From NCBI RefSeq assembly GCF_002210345.1, contig NZ_MWQI01000001.1, positions 124,001-188,000 of the forward strand: 64,000 nt of DNA, written 5' to 3'. Source of the stretch: Fibrobacter sp. UWB4 (GTDB lineage: Bacteria; Fibrobacterota; Fibrobacteria; Fibrobacterales; Fibrobacteraceae). A program made the translations under genes and the position numbers. The notes under the pieces were generated by a model. That model had not been told where the DNA came from, searched no databases, and saw only the letters and a list, made by a program, of their open reading frames with translations. How positions within the stretch are numbered: position 1 is the stretch's first letter; each line of letters starts with the position of its first letter. Below, in pieces: positions 23,944-31,293 of the stretch.

Positions 23944-25917
23944 TTATTTTCCGACGCCGAGAGCCTTGTCGAGGCCTTCGATCAACTTGCCGTTCTCGAT
24001 CACGGAGAAGTTGCCGGTGTAGCCCCAGTGCGTCCAAGGAATCTGGAGCGTGTCGCAGATTTCGCGCATGGCCGTGAGGTAGTTGATGCGGGATTCTGCT
24101 GTAGAGCGGAGGTTCAATGCGCCGAATTCGTTGATGATCACCGGCACGTTGTTGGTGGCTGCCCACTTCTTGGCTTTGAGAATCTGTTCCAAGATGGCTT
24201 CCTTGCTTCCGGTCTTGTAGTAGTTCTTGATGTTCGTCTTCACGTAAGCCTTTGTGCTCTTGTTGACACCGAAGTCGCCAGAAACCGTAGACCACTTTGC
24301 CGGATCGTAGGGGAACGGAATGTCGTGGATGGTGGCATAGTCTGTCCAGGATCCGCCCTGATGCGTAAAGGCGAACGGTTCGTAGGTGTGGATCACGTAG
24401 ATGATGTTGTCGTCGGTGAACGGGGTGCGCTTGGCAAGGAGGCTGATCGAGTACCATTGGGCATCGCCGAAGAGGATGGTATGCTTGGTATCGACGGTGC
24501 GGATGGCGTCAATCATGGCCTGGGCTGCAACGGTCCACTGGGCTGCGGTGACCTTACCATCGCTCATGTCCGGTTCGTTCAGGAGTTCGAAGAACAAGTC
24601 TTCGCGTGGGCTTTCGGCATAGTGGGCGGCCACATGCTTCCATACTTCAGCCATCATCTTGATGTAGTTGGTGTCCTTTGCGCTCGTGGTGTTGTAGCTG
24701 TTGTCGTATTCGTGGTAGTCGATTACGAGAGACATGTTGTACTTGCCGGTCCATTCCACGAATGAGTCGAGAACCAGGAACAGCGTGTCGTCGTCGAATT
24801 TCAGTTCAGCATCGGTGCCCTTAACAAATGCATCGCGGTTTGTAGCGTAAAGGTCGAGGTCAATCGGCAAGCGCAGGCTCTTGAAACCATTTTCAGCGAG
24901 GATCTGGACATCCTTTTCGCCCAATTCAAAGGACTTGAACTTGCCATCGGCGTTTTCGAGCCAGTTGGTAAAGTTGACGCCCTTGTTGAGGTACTTCATG
25001 GCCTTTTCTTGCAATGGATTGGTCACGGTGATTTCTGCTTCGGTGAAGGTTACGGTCGGAATGACCGGATCCTTGATTTCCATATCCGGCTGGTCCTTTT
25101 CGACCTCAGAGGTGTCTTGCAGATAAATGTTATCGATGAAGAGGGAGTCGGTTATGACCTTGCTCTTGCTGCCTTTTGCCTGGAAGCTGATGGCATTGAG
25201 ATGCTTGGCGTCGAAGACAACTTCTTCGCCCCAGCCGCCCTGGACAAGATCCTTGAAGCGGATGACAGCCTGTTTCCAGGAGCGCGATGCCGGCACTTTG
25301 GCAAGATGCACGTCGTAGTCTTTGACATCGGAGACTTCGATGTGTACTTCGTGTGCGCCACCCTTGTACCAGTAGGTGATTCCGCCAAAACGGCCGTTTG
25401 CGCTATCTTCGGTAATTTTCAGGCCCCAGCCTACATACGGATCGTATTCATATTCGCCTCTGTCGAGAGTGTAGTTGACTTGCAGGGCGAAGTTGGAACC
25501 GTTGTTGACACGGCCCGGCATGTTGTCGCCGTCGTCGTTGAGCGGAGTCACGATAGAGGATGCACCGCCGTTGTTCTTATCGTCGTAGGTGTACCAGAAA
25601 TCGCCAAGCTTGCTTTCGTGATTGGCGTCTTCAAAGTCGTCCACTAAAACGCCAAGACCTTGCGGCAAGGTGATTGGGCCTTCTGCGGGAAGTTCCGTCG
25701 GCGGGAGAGTTTTGCTTGTGTCAGTCGAAGTTGTGTCAATGGCCGGAATGGAGTCTGTTCCCGGTTGCGGATTGTTGTTCGGAATGGAGTCACGAATTTC
25801 AGAACCCGGATCGCTAGGAAGCGGAATTTGAGTATTGTCATCGCCGCAGGCGCTGAGAGCCATCACGGTTGCGATGCCGAGAATGCTGATTTGTGGGTAA
25901 AATTTCTTGAGTTGCAT
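23944..25917 (-). CDS. lipoprotein cellulase: CBM11-like module plus GH5 catalytic domain
   Basis: 657 residues. Lipobox LSAC (Cys24), a Pro/Thr/Ser/Asp linker (25-80), a CBM11-like beta-sandwich (about 88-268; 'lvdDFEda', '.yvGwG..i', 'sLfIDNIyL'), then a GH5 domain (about 300-650). Catalytic residues are Glu448 (acid/base, FELLNEP) and Glu597 (nucleophile, VIINEFG), with the conserved RLP at about 349 and H in VIDYHEYD. It is an endo-beta-1,4-glucanase type enzyme anchored in a membrane, acting on cellulose or mixed-linkage glucan. Start has AAGAGGG 5 nt upstream. Single gene with its own terminator. Confidence 0.92.
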   Translation of the reverse strand: MQLKKFYPQISILGIATVMALSACGDDNTQIPLPSDPGSEIRDSIPNNNPQPGTDSIPAIDTTSTDTSKTLPPTELPAEGPITLPQGLGVLVDDFEDANHESKLGDFWYTYDDKNNGGASSIVTPLNDDGDNMPGRVNNGSNFALQVNYTLDRGEYEYDPYVGWGLKITEDSANGRFGGITYWYKGGAHEVHIEVSDVKDYDVHLAKVPASRSWKQAVIRFKDLVQGGWGEEVVFDAKHLNAISFQAKGSKSKVITDSLFIDNIYLQDTSEVEKDQPDMEIKDPVIPTVTFTEAEITVTNPLQEKAMKYLNKGVNFTNWLENADGKFKSFELGEKDVQILAENGFKSLRLPIDLDLYATNRDAFVKGTDAELKFDDDTLFLVLDSFVEWTGKYNMSLVIDYHEYDNSYNTTSAKDTNYIKMMAEVWKHVAAHYAESPREDLFFELLNEPDMSDGKVTAAQWTVAAQAMIDAIRTVDTKHTILFGDAQWYSISLLAKRTPFTDDNIIYVIHTYEPFAFTHQGGSWTDYATIHDIPFPYDPAKWSTVSGDFGVNKSTKAYVKTNIKNYYKTGSKEAILEQILKAKKWAATNNVPVIINEFGALNLRSTAESRINYLTAMREICDTLQIPWTHWGYTGNFSVIENGKLIEGLDKALGVGK

Positions 25918-26122
25918 AATGCCCTCTTGTGGGTGTTTTCTTTTTTCCTAAAAATATATTTGAGGCATGGCTCTAAATACTGGAAAATGGGATATTGATG
26001 TTAAAAGTGTATTAAGTGTTTTGGTCGAAATGTCAACTTTTTGTACGAAAATCGTTGGAAAATGTTTTATTTATATAACGCAACGCTTCCGGCGAGAATT
26101 AATCTTTTTATCTTTGGAATGG

Positions 26123-27505
26123 ATGCGCTTTTTCTCGGAAATTTACCACGAATCGACCCAGTATATTCCCCATGGAAGTGGGGATCCCGTCATTATGCAC
26201 TGGGAAAAACAGGCGTATGCCGACAAACGCTATGAAGGGTGCAACCGTTATCCTTTTACAGCGGCTTTTATGCCACTCCTTGCCCCAGTTTCCGCTGATT
26301 ACCTGAATCCGGTCTGTGTCTATGCCGTGGTGCATGGGGGAGAAGTTCCCGATGGCGTTTATTACGTGGACCGCGAGGATTCAAAGCTTGTAAAGTTTGG
26401 CGGAGCCGATGTTCGCAAGGCGATTCTTGCCGCATTTCCGGAACAGGAATTTATAACCGAAGCGCAGACGATTTTCATTTACACAGGGCTCCTGGAACGT
26501 GCGGTTTGGCGGTTTCGCGAGGCGGCGTATCGACAGGTGCAAATGGACGTGGGTTCGGCTTGCGCGAATACGATCCTTTTGGCAAAGTCTCGTGGGCAAA
26601 AAGTTTTTGCGCTAGGCGGATTTGTCGATGATTCCATTGCAGTCTCGCTCAAGCTTGGAGCAACAGAAATGCCGATGGCTGCGATTGCGGTTTTCCCGGA
26701 AAAGAGCATGGTCGCGTTCAATTCCGTCGATGATGGCGTTGGTGAACTCGCGTATTCGAACCATGCGGAGATGGGCGCGTATGCGGGCGAGGATGAATGC
26801 CGCATGGAAATTTCGCGTTATCCGTCAAGATTCATGCTGCAAAACCGCCTGGAAAACATTGATGACTTGAACCTTTGCATGAAGGTGCGCCGCTTGAATG
26901 CGCAGGCGCTCCCGGGCGATGAATTTCCGCTCACTCCGTCGAAGTTCACGAATGAGTATTATTTGCGTGAACTGTGGTATTTACGCACCGATAAAAAAGT
27001 CGCGGCTCCGTTTGTTCACGGAACGTTAGACTTGGATGATTTTTCGTCGATGTTGCGCTGGCTGGAATTGGCGCAGTTGAACGCTTTTGGCGCGGGGCTA
27101 ATAAAAATTTGGGTGGTTGTTTTTGATGTGATGTTCGTGTACGCTGGTGTGTACCGCTACATCCCTGTTCGCAAGTCCATTTACATGCAAAGCGGTTCTG
27201 CCAATCCGAAAAAGTTTAACAAGTGCTTCGCTGTTCCCGAACAAGTTCAAAATTCCATGTTCGCCGTAGTGCTTACTTCGAACTTGAATGAATCTTGCCA
27301 GGTGCTCGGGAATCGCGGCTACCGCTACATGAACTTGAATGCCGGCGTTCTCGCCGAATCGCTTTACGTCTCCGCGCGTCTGCTCAACAAGACTGCCCGC
27401 GAAGAGCATTTCTTCTATCACGATGAACTCAAAAAGCTTCTCGAAATTCCTGAAACCGAAAGCATCATCTCGACTGTCGTAATCGGAAAAAGTCCAGCCA
27501 GATAG
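26123..27505 (+). CDS. SagB/ThcOx-type oxidoreductase with two nitroreductase-like halves
   Basis: 460 residues. The first half opens 'FHEST.Y', as in SagB-type dehydrogenases, has 'CVYAVVHGGEVPDGVYYVDRED' (key residues Y, G, Y) and 'ALGGFVDDSI' flavin-domain features. The second half repeats the fold ('CVY/VFVYAGVYRYIP', 'GNRGYRYMNLNAGVLAESLYVSA'). FMN-dependent enzymes of this type oxidise azolines in thiazole/oxazole peptides, but many stand alone and have unknown substrates. No YcaO cyclase, precursor peptide or transporter is near. The start is uncertain: ATG 26123 fits family length, though the frame is open to 25967. Confidence 0.8.
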   Translation: MRFFSEIYHESTQYIPHGSGDPVIMHWEKQAYADKRYEGCNRYPFTAAFMPLLAPVSADYLNPVCVYAVVHGGEVPDGVYYVDREDSKLVKFGGADVRKAILAAFPEQEFITEAQTIFIYTGLLERAVWRFREAAYRQVQMDVGSACANTILLAKSRGQKVFALGGFVDDSIAVSLKLGATEMPMAAIAVFPEKSMVAFNSVDDGVGELAYSNHAEMGAYAGEDECRMEISRYPSRFMLQNRLENIDDLNLCMKVRRLNAQALPGDEFPLTPSKFTNEYYLRELWYLRTDKKVAAPFVHGTLDLDDFSSMLRWLELAQLNAFGAGLIKIWVVVFDVMFVYAGVYRYIPVRKSIYMQSGSANPKKFNKCFAVPEQVQNSMFAVVLTSNLNESCQVLGNRGYRYMNLNAGVLAESLYVSARLLNKTAREEHFFYHDELKKLLEIPETESIISTVVIGKSPAR

Positions 27506-27544
27506 CAATTAGACTGTAGGCAATTGGTCAATAGTTGTTTCTGC

Positions 27545-27736
27545 TTTGTCATGCCTGCCGTAGCCTGTAGCGTCATGGCGGACTTGATCCGCCATCTCGA
27601 AGCTTTGTCATGCCCGCCACCGAGCGGGCACCTCCCTCTCGTCATCCTGAAGGCGTACCATTCTTCGTCATCCTGAGGAGCTGTTATTTTCACATTGTCA
27701 TCCTGAAGGCGTAAGCCTGAAGGATCCCGTCACATT
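27545..27736. repeat. cluster of REP-like and GTCATCCTGA-type repeats
   Basis: Between the SagB-type gene and the lrgB relic: TTTGTCATGCCTGCC at 27546, CATGGCGGACTTGATCCGCCATC at 27573, TTGTCATGCCCGCC...GCGGGCACCTCC at 27605, then GTCATCCTGAAGGCG at 27641, 27667 and 27699, ending with CTGAAGGATCCCGTCA. At least five palindromic units in ~190 nt. No gene. Confidence 0.8.
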
Positions 27737-27790
27737 TTACGCGAACACTTTCAACAATACTGGCGTTACAAAAACGGTCATCACGCCTAT
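27737..27790 (-). pseudogene. relic of an lrgB-like 3' end
   Basis: Read on the minus strand, 17 codons plus a stop encode Ile-Gly-Val-Met-Thr-Val-Phe-Val-Thr-Pro-Val-Leu-Leu-Lys-Val-Phe-Ala. The intact LrgB at 29070 ends Ala-Gly-Val-Met-Thr-Val-Phe-Val-Thr-Pro-Val-Met-Leu-Asn-Ile-Leu-Gly. The DNA also matches over a 26-nt core with few changes. The codon before it is a stop, so only the tail is left. Confidence 0.7.
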
Positions 27791-27820
27791 TTATTGAATA
27801 ATGTTTTACTTTTAAAAAAC

Positions 27821-27849
27821 TTGACAATTGATTCTTTTTTAACGAATAA
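27821..27849 (+). promoter_or_regulatory. putative promoter of the AT-rich lipoprotein gene
   Basis: TTGACA at 27821-27826, 17 nt, then GAATAA at 27844-27849. A consensus -35 with a weak -10. The mRNA would have a ~50-nt leader with AAGGAG at 27892-27897. Confidence 0.45.
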
Positions 27850-27905
27850 ATTTATTTTTATGATGGTGCTAATCTAATACTCTTAGATGCAAGGAGAAAG
27901 AAAAA

Positions 27906-28508
27906 ATGAAAAAGTTTATAATAATTATGATAATAGTAATGATAGCGTTTTACGGTTGTGATAACGGCTCCAATTTCTATGATCGCGAGATTGTTGTAAG
28001 TGAAGATTGTACAATTGGAGATCGTGTTGGAGTTGAATTTGATTCCGATTCGGTTCGTTGTGGTATGAGTGGAAATATATATTTTGGAATTGGTCGAAAA
28101 GATGAAAGTGATTTTTCTCCGTTTGCTTTTTATGTGTTCTCTGATAGTGGTGCGAAAAATACAAGGGATTCTGTATGGATTTTGGAAACTGATTCTGATA
28201 GGTACTCCTCATGTGAAAAAAAGGAAATATCCAGTAAAAATTTTCAAGGAACTTTTTGCCTGAAAAAATTTTATGATTCAACTACTAGGGAAATGGTGAA
28301 TTATTATGATGTGCTAGAAAAAAATGGTAAATATGAATACTATTTCATTTATAGTAAATATGATTCGTATAAAGCATTCTGTAATATTTCGTCGAAAGAT
28401 TGTGAATTGCTTTATTCGTGTGTCGTTTTGTATGACGGATTGTATAACTTTTCTAAAGTTCCTGATGCAGATAATGCGAAACGAAAAAACATTGGATGTG
28501 TTTTCTAA
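27906..28508 (+). CDS. AT-rich orphan lipoprotein
   Basis: 200 residues. Ile/Met-rich signal and lipobox FYGC (Cys18). The mature part is beta-rich, Tyr/Asp/Ser-rich, with at least seven Cys in the mature part (CTIG, RCGM, SSCEKK, TFCLKK, AFCN, KDCELLYSC, IGC), suggesting disulfides. Clear Shine-Dalgarno AAGGAG. Base composition and codon use are much more AT-rich than neighbours, so recent acquisition is likely. 13 nt before the broken gene that follows. Family not recognised. Confidence 0.7.
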   Translation: MKKFIIIMIIVMIAFYGCDNGSNFYDREIVVSEDCTIGDRVGVEFDSDSVRCGMSGNIYFGIGRKDESDFSPFAFYVFSDSGAKNTRDSVWILETDSDRYSSCEKKEISSKNFQGTFCLKKFYDSTTREMVNYYDVLEKNGKYEYYFIYSKYDSYKAFCNISSKDCELLYSCVVLYDGLYNFSKVPDADNAKRKNIGCVF

Positions 28509-28521
28509 AAAGAGGTGGTAA

Positions 28522-28996
28522 ATGAAAAAAATATTATTAACTATGATTGCGATATGCATTTCGATAGCTCAAGCTGATGATCCTAAATACGATGACGATA
28601 ATCGATGCAATACATCGGATGCGTCGCTTGCGCCGGGAATTTATGTGCTCACGGATATGTGTGTAAATTAGCGAGTGAATCCAATGGAACTGTTATTTTT
28701 TGGTTAGGAACTTCTGCTGATTGCAATAAGTTTCATACAACGAAGATGACGACGTATTATCCTATAAAGAATCAACCAAGCAGTTTAGATTATAATCATC
28801 CAAATAATGAATTACGTTTGACTTTGTTGCCGGATGGTGTTGATGCAAATATGTTTGGTGTGCCGTTATGGCATCGCAACTTGTTTCTGCAAAAAGTGAT
28901 CGGGCTAAAGTCAGTGTGATTTATAGTTTTAAACCAGGTCCTTCTGGGCCTGACTTAAATTCTGTTCGGTTGCACTCTGTTAGTCGAGTGGATTAA
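28522..28996 (+). pseudogene. small exported protein gene broken by two frameshifts
   Basis: ATG 28522 follows GAGGTGG and encodes a signal peptide ending in a SIAQA segment, then an Asp-rich stretch up to TAG at 28669-28671. The coding pattern continues one frame over (KLASESNGTVIFWLG... to about 28865), then shifts again to a frame reading MASQLVSAKSDRAKVSVIYS and ending at TAA 28994-28996. Both shifts are in the same direction, as if one base were missing at each place (the AAA near 28665, and near 28863). Restored, it would be about 158 residues. Could also be assembly error. Family not recognised. Confidence 0.6.
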
Positions 28997-29025
28997 GGTG
29001 ATTTATTGGTTTAGGCTTTAGAGTC

Positions 29026-29045
29026 GCATTCTTTTATAAGAATGC
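29026..29045. terminator. terminator-like hairpin between the broken gene and lrgB
   Basis: GCATTCTT-TTAT-AAGAATGC, 8-bp stem, followed by TTTAT; lies between convergent genes. Confidence 0.6.
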
Positions 29046-29069
29046 TTTATATCGTTTGCTGTATGCTCG

Positions 29070-29738
29070 TTACCCTAAAATATTGAGCATCACCGGCGTC
29101 ACGAATACGGTCATCACGCCAGCGACTCCGATTGACAAGCTGCTCATGGCTCCTTGAACTTCTCCGATTTCCATGGCTTTTGTCGTGCCAAGCGCATGGC
29201 TTGCTGTTCCAATCGCGACACCTTGCGCAACCGGATTCCCGATGCGGAAAAATTTGCAAACAAGCGGTGCTGTCACGGCGCCCGTAATTCCTGTAATGAC
29301 AATCGCTACAATTGTGATGGACGGAATACCGCCAATCTGCTCGGATACCACAGAACCCATCGGAATAGTGATGGACTTTGGAATGAGCGAAAGCATCAGA
29401 GTCTTGCTGATGTTGAAAATCTTGGCGCATGCGATCACGCAAACAATGCTCGTAATGCAACCGACGAGAATCCCCGCCAAAATCGGGAGCCAGTTGTTCT
29501 TGAGCGCCTGGATGTGTCTGTACAAAGGAACGGCAAGCAGAACTGTTACAGGTCCGAGAAAGAACGAAATGTAATCGCCGCCTACTTTGTATGTTTCGTA
29601 TTCGATGCCCGTGACTGTCAAAAATCCGATGATGAGAATGGTGGCGATGAGGATCGGGTTCAAAAGCGGGTTACGCCATTTGTTGCGGATGGTGACACCC
29701 AGTTCAAAAGCGATGATTGTAAGAATGATTCCAAACAT
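29070..29738 (-). CDS. lrgB: LrgB/CidB family membrane protein
   Basis: 222 residues with about six hydrophobic helices. Family marks: 'llnPiLiatilii' near residue 30, the 'FLGPvTVlLAvPLYr' segment (about 80-95), 'SLIPKSITiPmg' and 'GaasHalGTtkAmEiGE..GAmSsLsi'. LrgB acts with LrgA in control of murein hydrolase activity or in glycolate/pyruvate export. It begins 14 nt after lrgA. Confidence 0.9.
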   Translation of the reverse strand: MFGIILTIIAFELGVTIRNKWRNPLLNPILIATILIIGFLTVTGIEYETYKVGGDYISFFLGPVTVLLAVPLYRHIQALKNNWLPILAGILVGCITSIVCVIACAKIFNISKTLMLSLIPKSITIPMGSVVSEQIGGIPSITIVAIVITGITGAVTAPLVCKFFRIGNPVAQGVAIGTASHALGTTKAMEIGEVQGAMSSLSIGVAGVMTVFVTPVMLNILG

Positions 29739-29752
29739 AACGCATTAAAAAA

Positions 29753-30109
29753 TCAGTTTTTGTCTTTGGATTTTTTGCTTAAAAGTTGAACGGTCCAGCC
29801 GGTCGTTACCATGGTCACGATCGTAATCACGATGCAGAGGAAGAGTAATAGTGGCCACTGACTTTTGACGTCATCGCCAACGAGCATAAGCCCGATTGCT
29901 GGCGGCAAGAAAAAGAACGAAAGGCGTTTCAAGAAGAAATCGCTCACTTCGCGAATCTGGTCGAGCTTCACGATTTTTAGGCAAAGTAACAAGAGCAGGA
30001 TTAGCATTCCGAGAATGTTGCCGGGAACGGGGATGCCTGTGTGTTCGTGAATGAGGTCTCCTGCGTAGCAAATCCCCAAAATCAGAGCTAGTTGTAAAAG
30101 TACTCGCAT
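29753..30109 (-). CDS. lrgA: LrgA/CidA family membrane protein
   Basis: 118 residues, four hydrophobic segments, with the family core 'iPvPGnilGMLiLlllL....kl..i......fll...s.fFlPpaiGlm'. First gene of lrgAB. The ATG has TATCTT ending 7 nt upstream. The TLP..F.. holin-like topology fits a small inner-membrane protein; LrgA-type proteins have been linked to cell lysis control and to metabolite transport. Confidence 0.9.
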   Translation of the reverse strand: MRVLLQLALILGICYAGDLIHEHTGIPVPGNILGMLILLLLLCLKIVKLDQIREVSDFFLKRLSFFFLPPAIGLMLVGDDVKSQWPLLLFLCIVITIVTMVTTGWTVQLLSKKSKDKN

Positions 30110-30175
30110 GCGCCCAAAGATAGAAAATAAGGGCTCACGCCAAAGGTGTTTTTTTTAATGCAAAAAGTAGATTAT

Positions 30176-30258
30176 GCGGGCGGGGCCCCAGCTCGGAGTT
30201 GCGAAGGCCGCACGGGCCCCTCCCTGCACCCTCCCCATCCTTGGCCGACGCTTTTATT
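30176..30258 (+). repeat. GC-rich bipartite element, copy 2 (short form)
   Basis: Opens with GCGGGCGGGGCCCCAGCTC then GGAGTTG and closes with CCTTGGCCGACGCTTTTATT. Inverted relative to copy 1 (19967-20102), with a ~45-nt C-rich middle instead of ~95 nt. It sits in the divergent gap between lrgA and fmt; the rest of that gap (30259-30356) holds only the fmt promoter region. Confidence 0.75.
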
Positions 30259-30369
30259 CTCTCAACGATTTGTTTCTGTTTCTATAGTTATTTAAACTTC
30301 TCGCTTATACTAGAGCAAGTGCTTTTTGTATAAGACTTGAAATGCTTTCTAATAGCTATATTTCCTTGC

Positions 30370-31293
30370 ATGAAAATTGTATTTATGGGAACGCCCGCGT
30401 TTGCGGCTCAATTCTTGGAGCATCTCGTTGCTTCCGATAACGAAGTTTTAGCTGTTGTCACACAGCCCGATCGCCCGGCAGGCCGTGGCCGAGTGCTTAC
30501 GCCTCCGCCTGTGAAAGAGGCTGCGCTCAAGCACAATTTGCCGGTCTTGCAGCCGACGGACTTGAAGTCTCCTGAATTCGAAGCTGACCTCCGCAAGTAC
30601 GATGCCGACCTCTATGTCGTCGTGGCGTATTCCATCTTGCCCAAGAACATCTTGGGAATCACGAAGTTTGGTGCCGTGAACGTTCACGGTAGTTTATTGC
30701 CGAAGTACCGTGGTGCCGCTCCGGTGCAGCGCGCTATTGCCGATGGCCTCAAGGAAACTGGCGTGACCGTTTTCCGCCTGGACGAAAAGATGGACCACGG
30801 TCCGATTCTTGCACAGCGCACTGTCGTGATTGACCATCAGGACACAACCGCAAGCTTGCTCGACAAGATGGTCGCTCCGGGTTGCGATGCCTTGGACGAT
30901 GCTTTGAACCAGCTTAAGAACGGTTGCGAAAAGGATTTGACGCAAGACCACGCTCAGGCAAGTGGCGCTCCGAAAATCAAGAAAGAAGAAGGCTTGATCG
31001 ACTTCAATTTGCCGGCTCGCACGATTCACAATCGCATCCGTGCGTTCAATCCGTGGCCGGGTGGTTACGGAAAGCTCGGTGGCCGCATGGTGTACTTGCG
31101 CCAGACGGACACTCCCGAAAACGGTCCGAAGCTTGCGCCAGGTGTTGTCGAATTCAAGGACAACCGACTCTTTGTCGGCACTGGCGAAGGCGTTCTCGAA
31201 GTTCTCGAAATTCAGGCCGAAGGCAAAAAGCCGATGCCTGTGGCTGACTTTATGCGTGGCATTCAAAAGCGCGAGGGACTAGAGTTTTGCTAA
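30370..31293 (+). CDS. fmt: methionyl-tRNA formyltransferase
   Basis: 307 residues, normal length. N-terminal formyltransferase domain opening MKIVFMGTPAFA, 'VTQPDRPAGRG', the catalytic 'VNVHGSLLPKYRGAAPVQ' region (key Asn, His, and later Asp in HGPIL), then the C-terminal OB-like tRNA-binding domain with 'IRAFNPWPG'. It formylates Met-tRNAfMet for initiation. ATG 30370 is fixed by homology; TATATT ends 7 nt upstream. rsmB overlaps its end. Confidence 0.97.
   Translation: MKIVFMGTPAFAAQFLEHLVASDNEVLAVVTQPDRPAGRGRVLTPPPVKEAALKHNLPVLQPTDLKSPEFEADLRKYDADLYVVVAYSILPKNILGITKFGAVNVHGSLLPKYRGAAPVQRAIADGLKETGVTVFRLDEKMDHGPILAQRTVVIDHQDTTASLLDKMVAPGCDALDDALNQLKNGCEKDLTQDHAQASGAPKIKKEEGLIDFNLPARTIHNRIRAFNPWPGGYGKLGGRMVYLRQTDTPENGPKLAPGVVEFKDNRLFVGTGEGVLEVLEIQAEGKKPMPVADFMRGIQKREGLEFC

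Noticed and set aside
26123-27505. Thiazole/oxazole-modified peptide cluster around the SagB-type gene
   Set aside because: No YcaO, precursor peptide, protease or exporter within 10 kb on either side.
28522-28996. Programmed -1 frameshifting to make one protein
   Set aside because: Two shifts would be needed, and neither join has a slippery heptamer with a pseudoknot.
30121-30369. tRNA or riboswitch in the GC-rich gap before fmt
   Set aside because: No T-loop or anticodon pattern and no known aptamer motif; the GC-rich part is the bipartite repeat instead.
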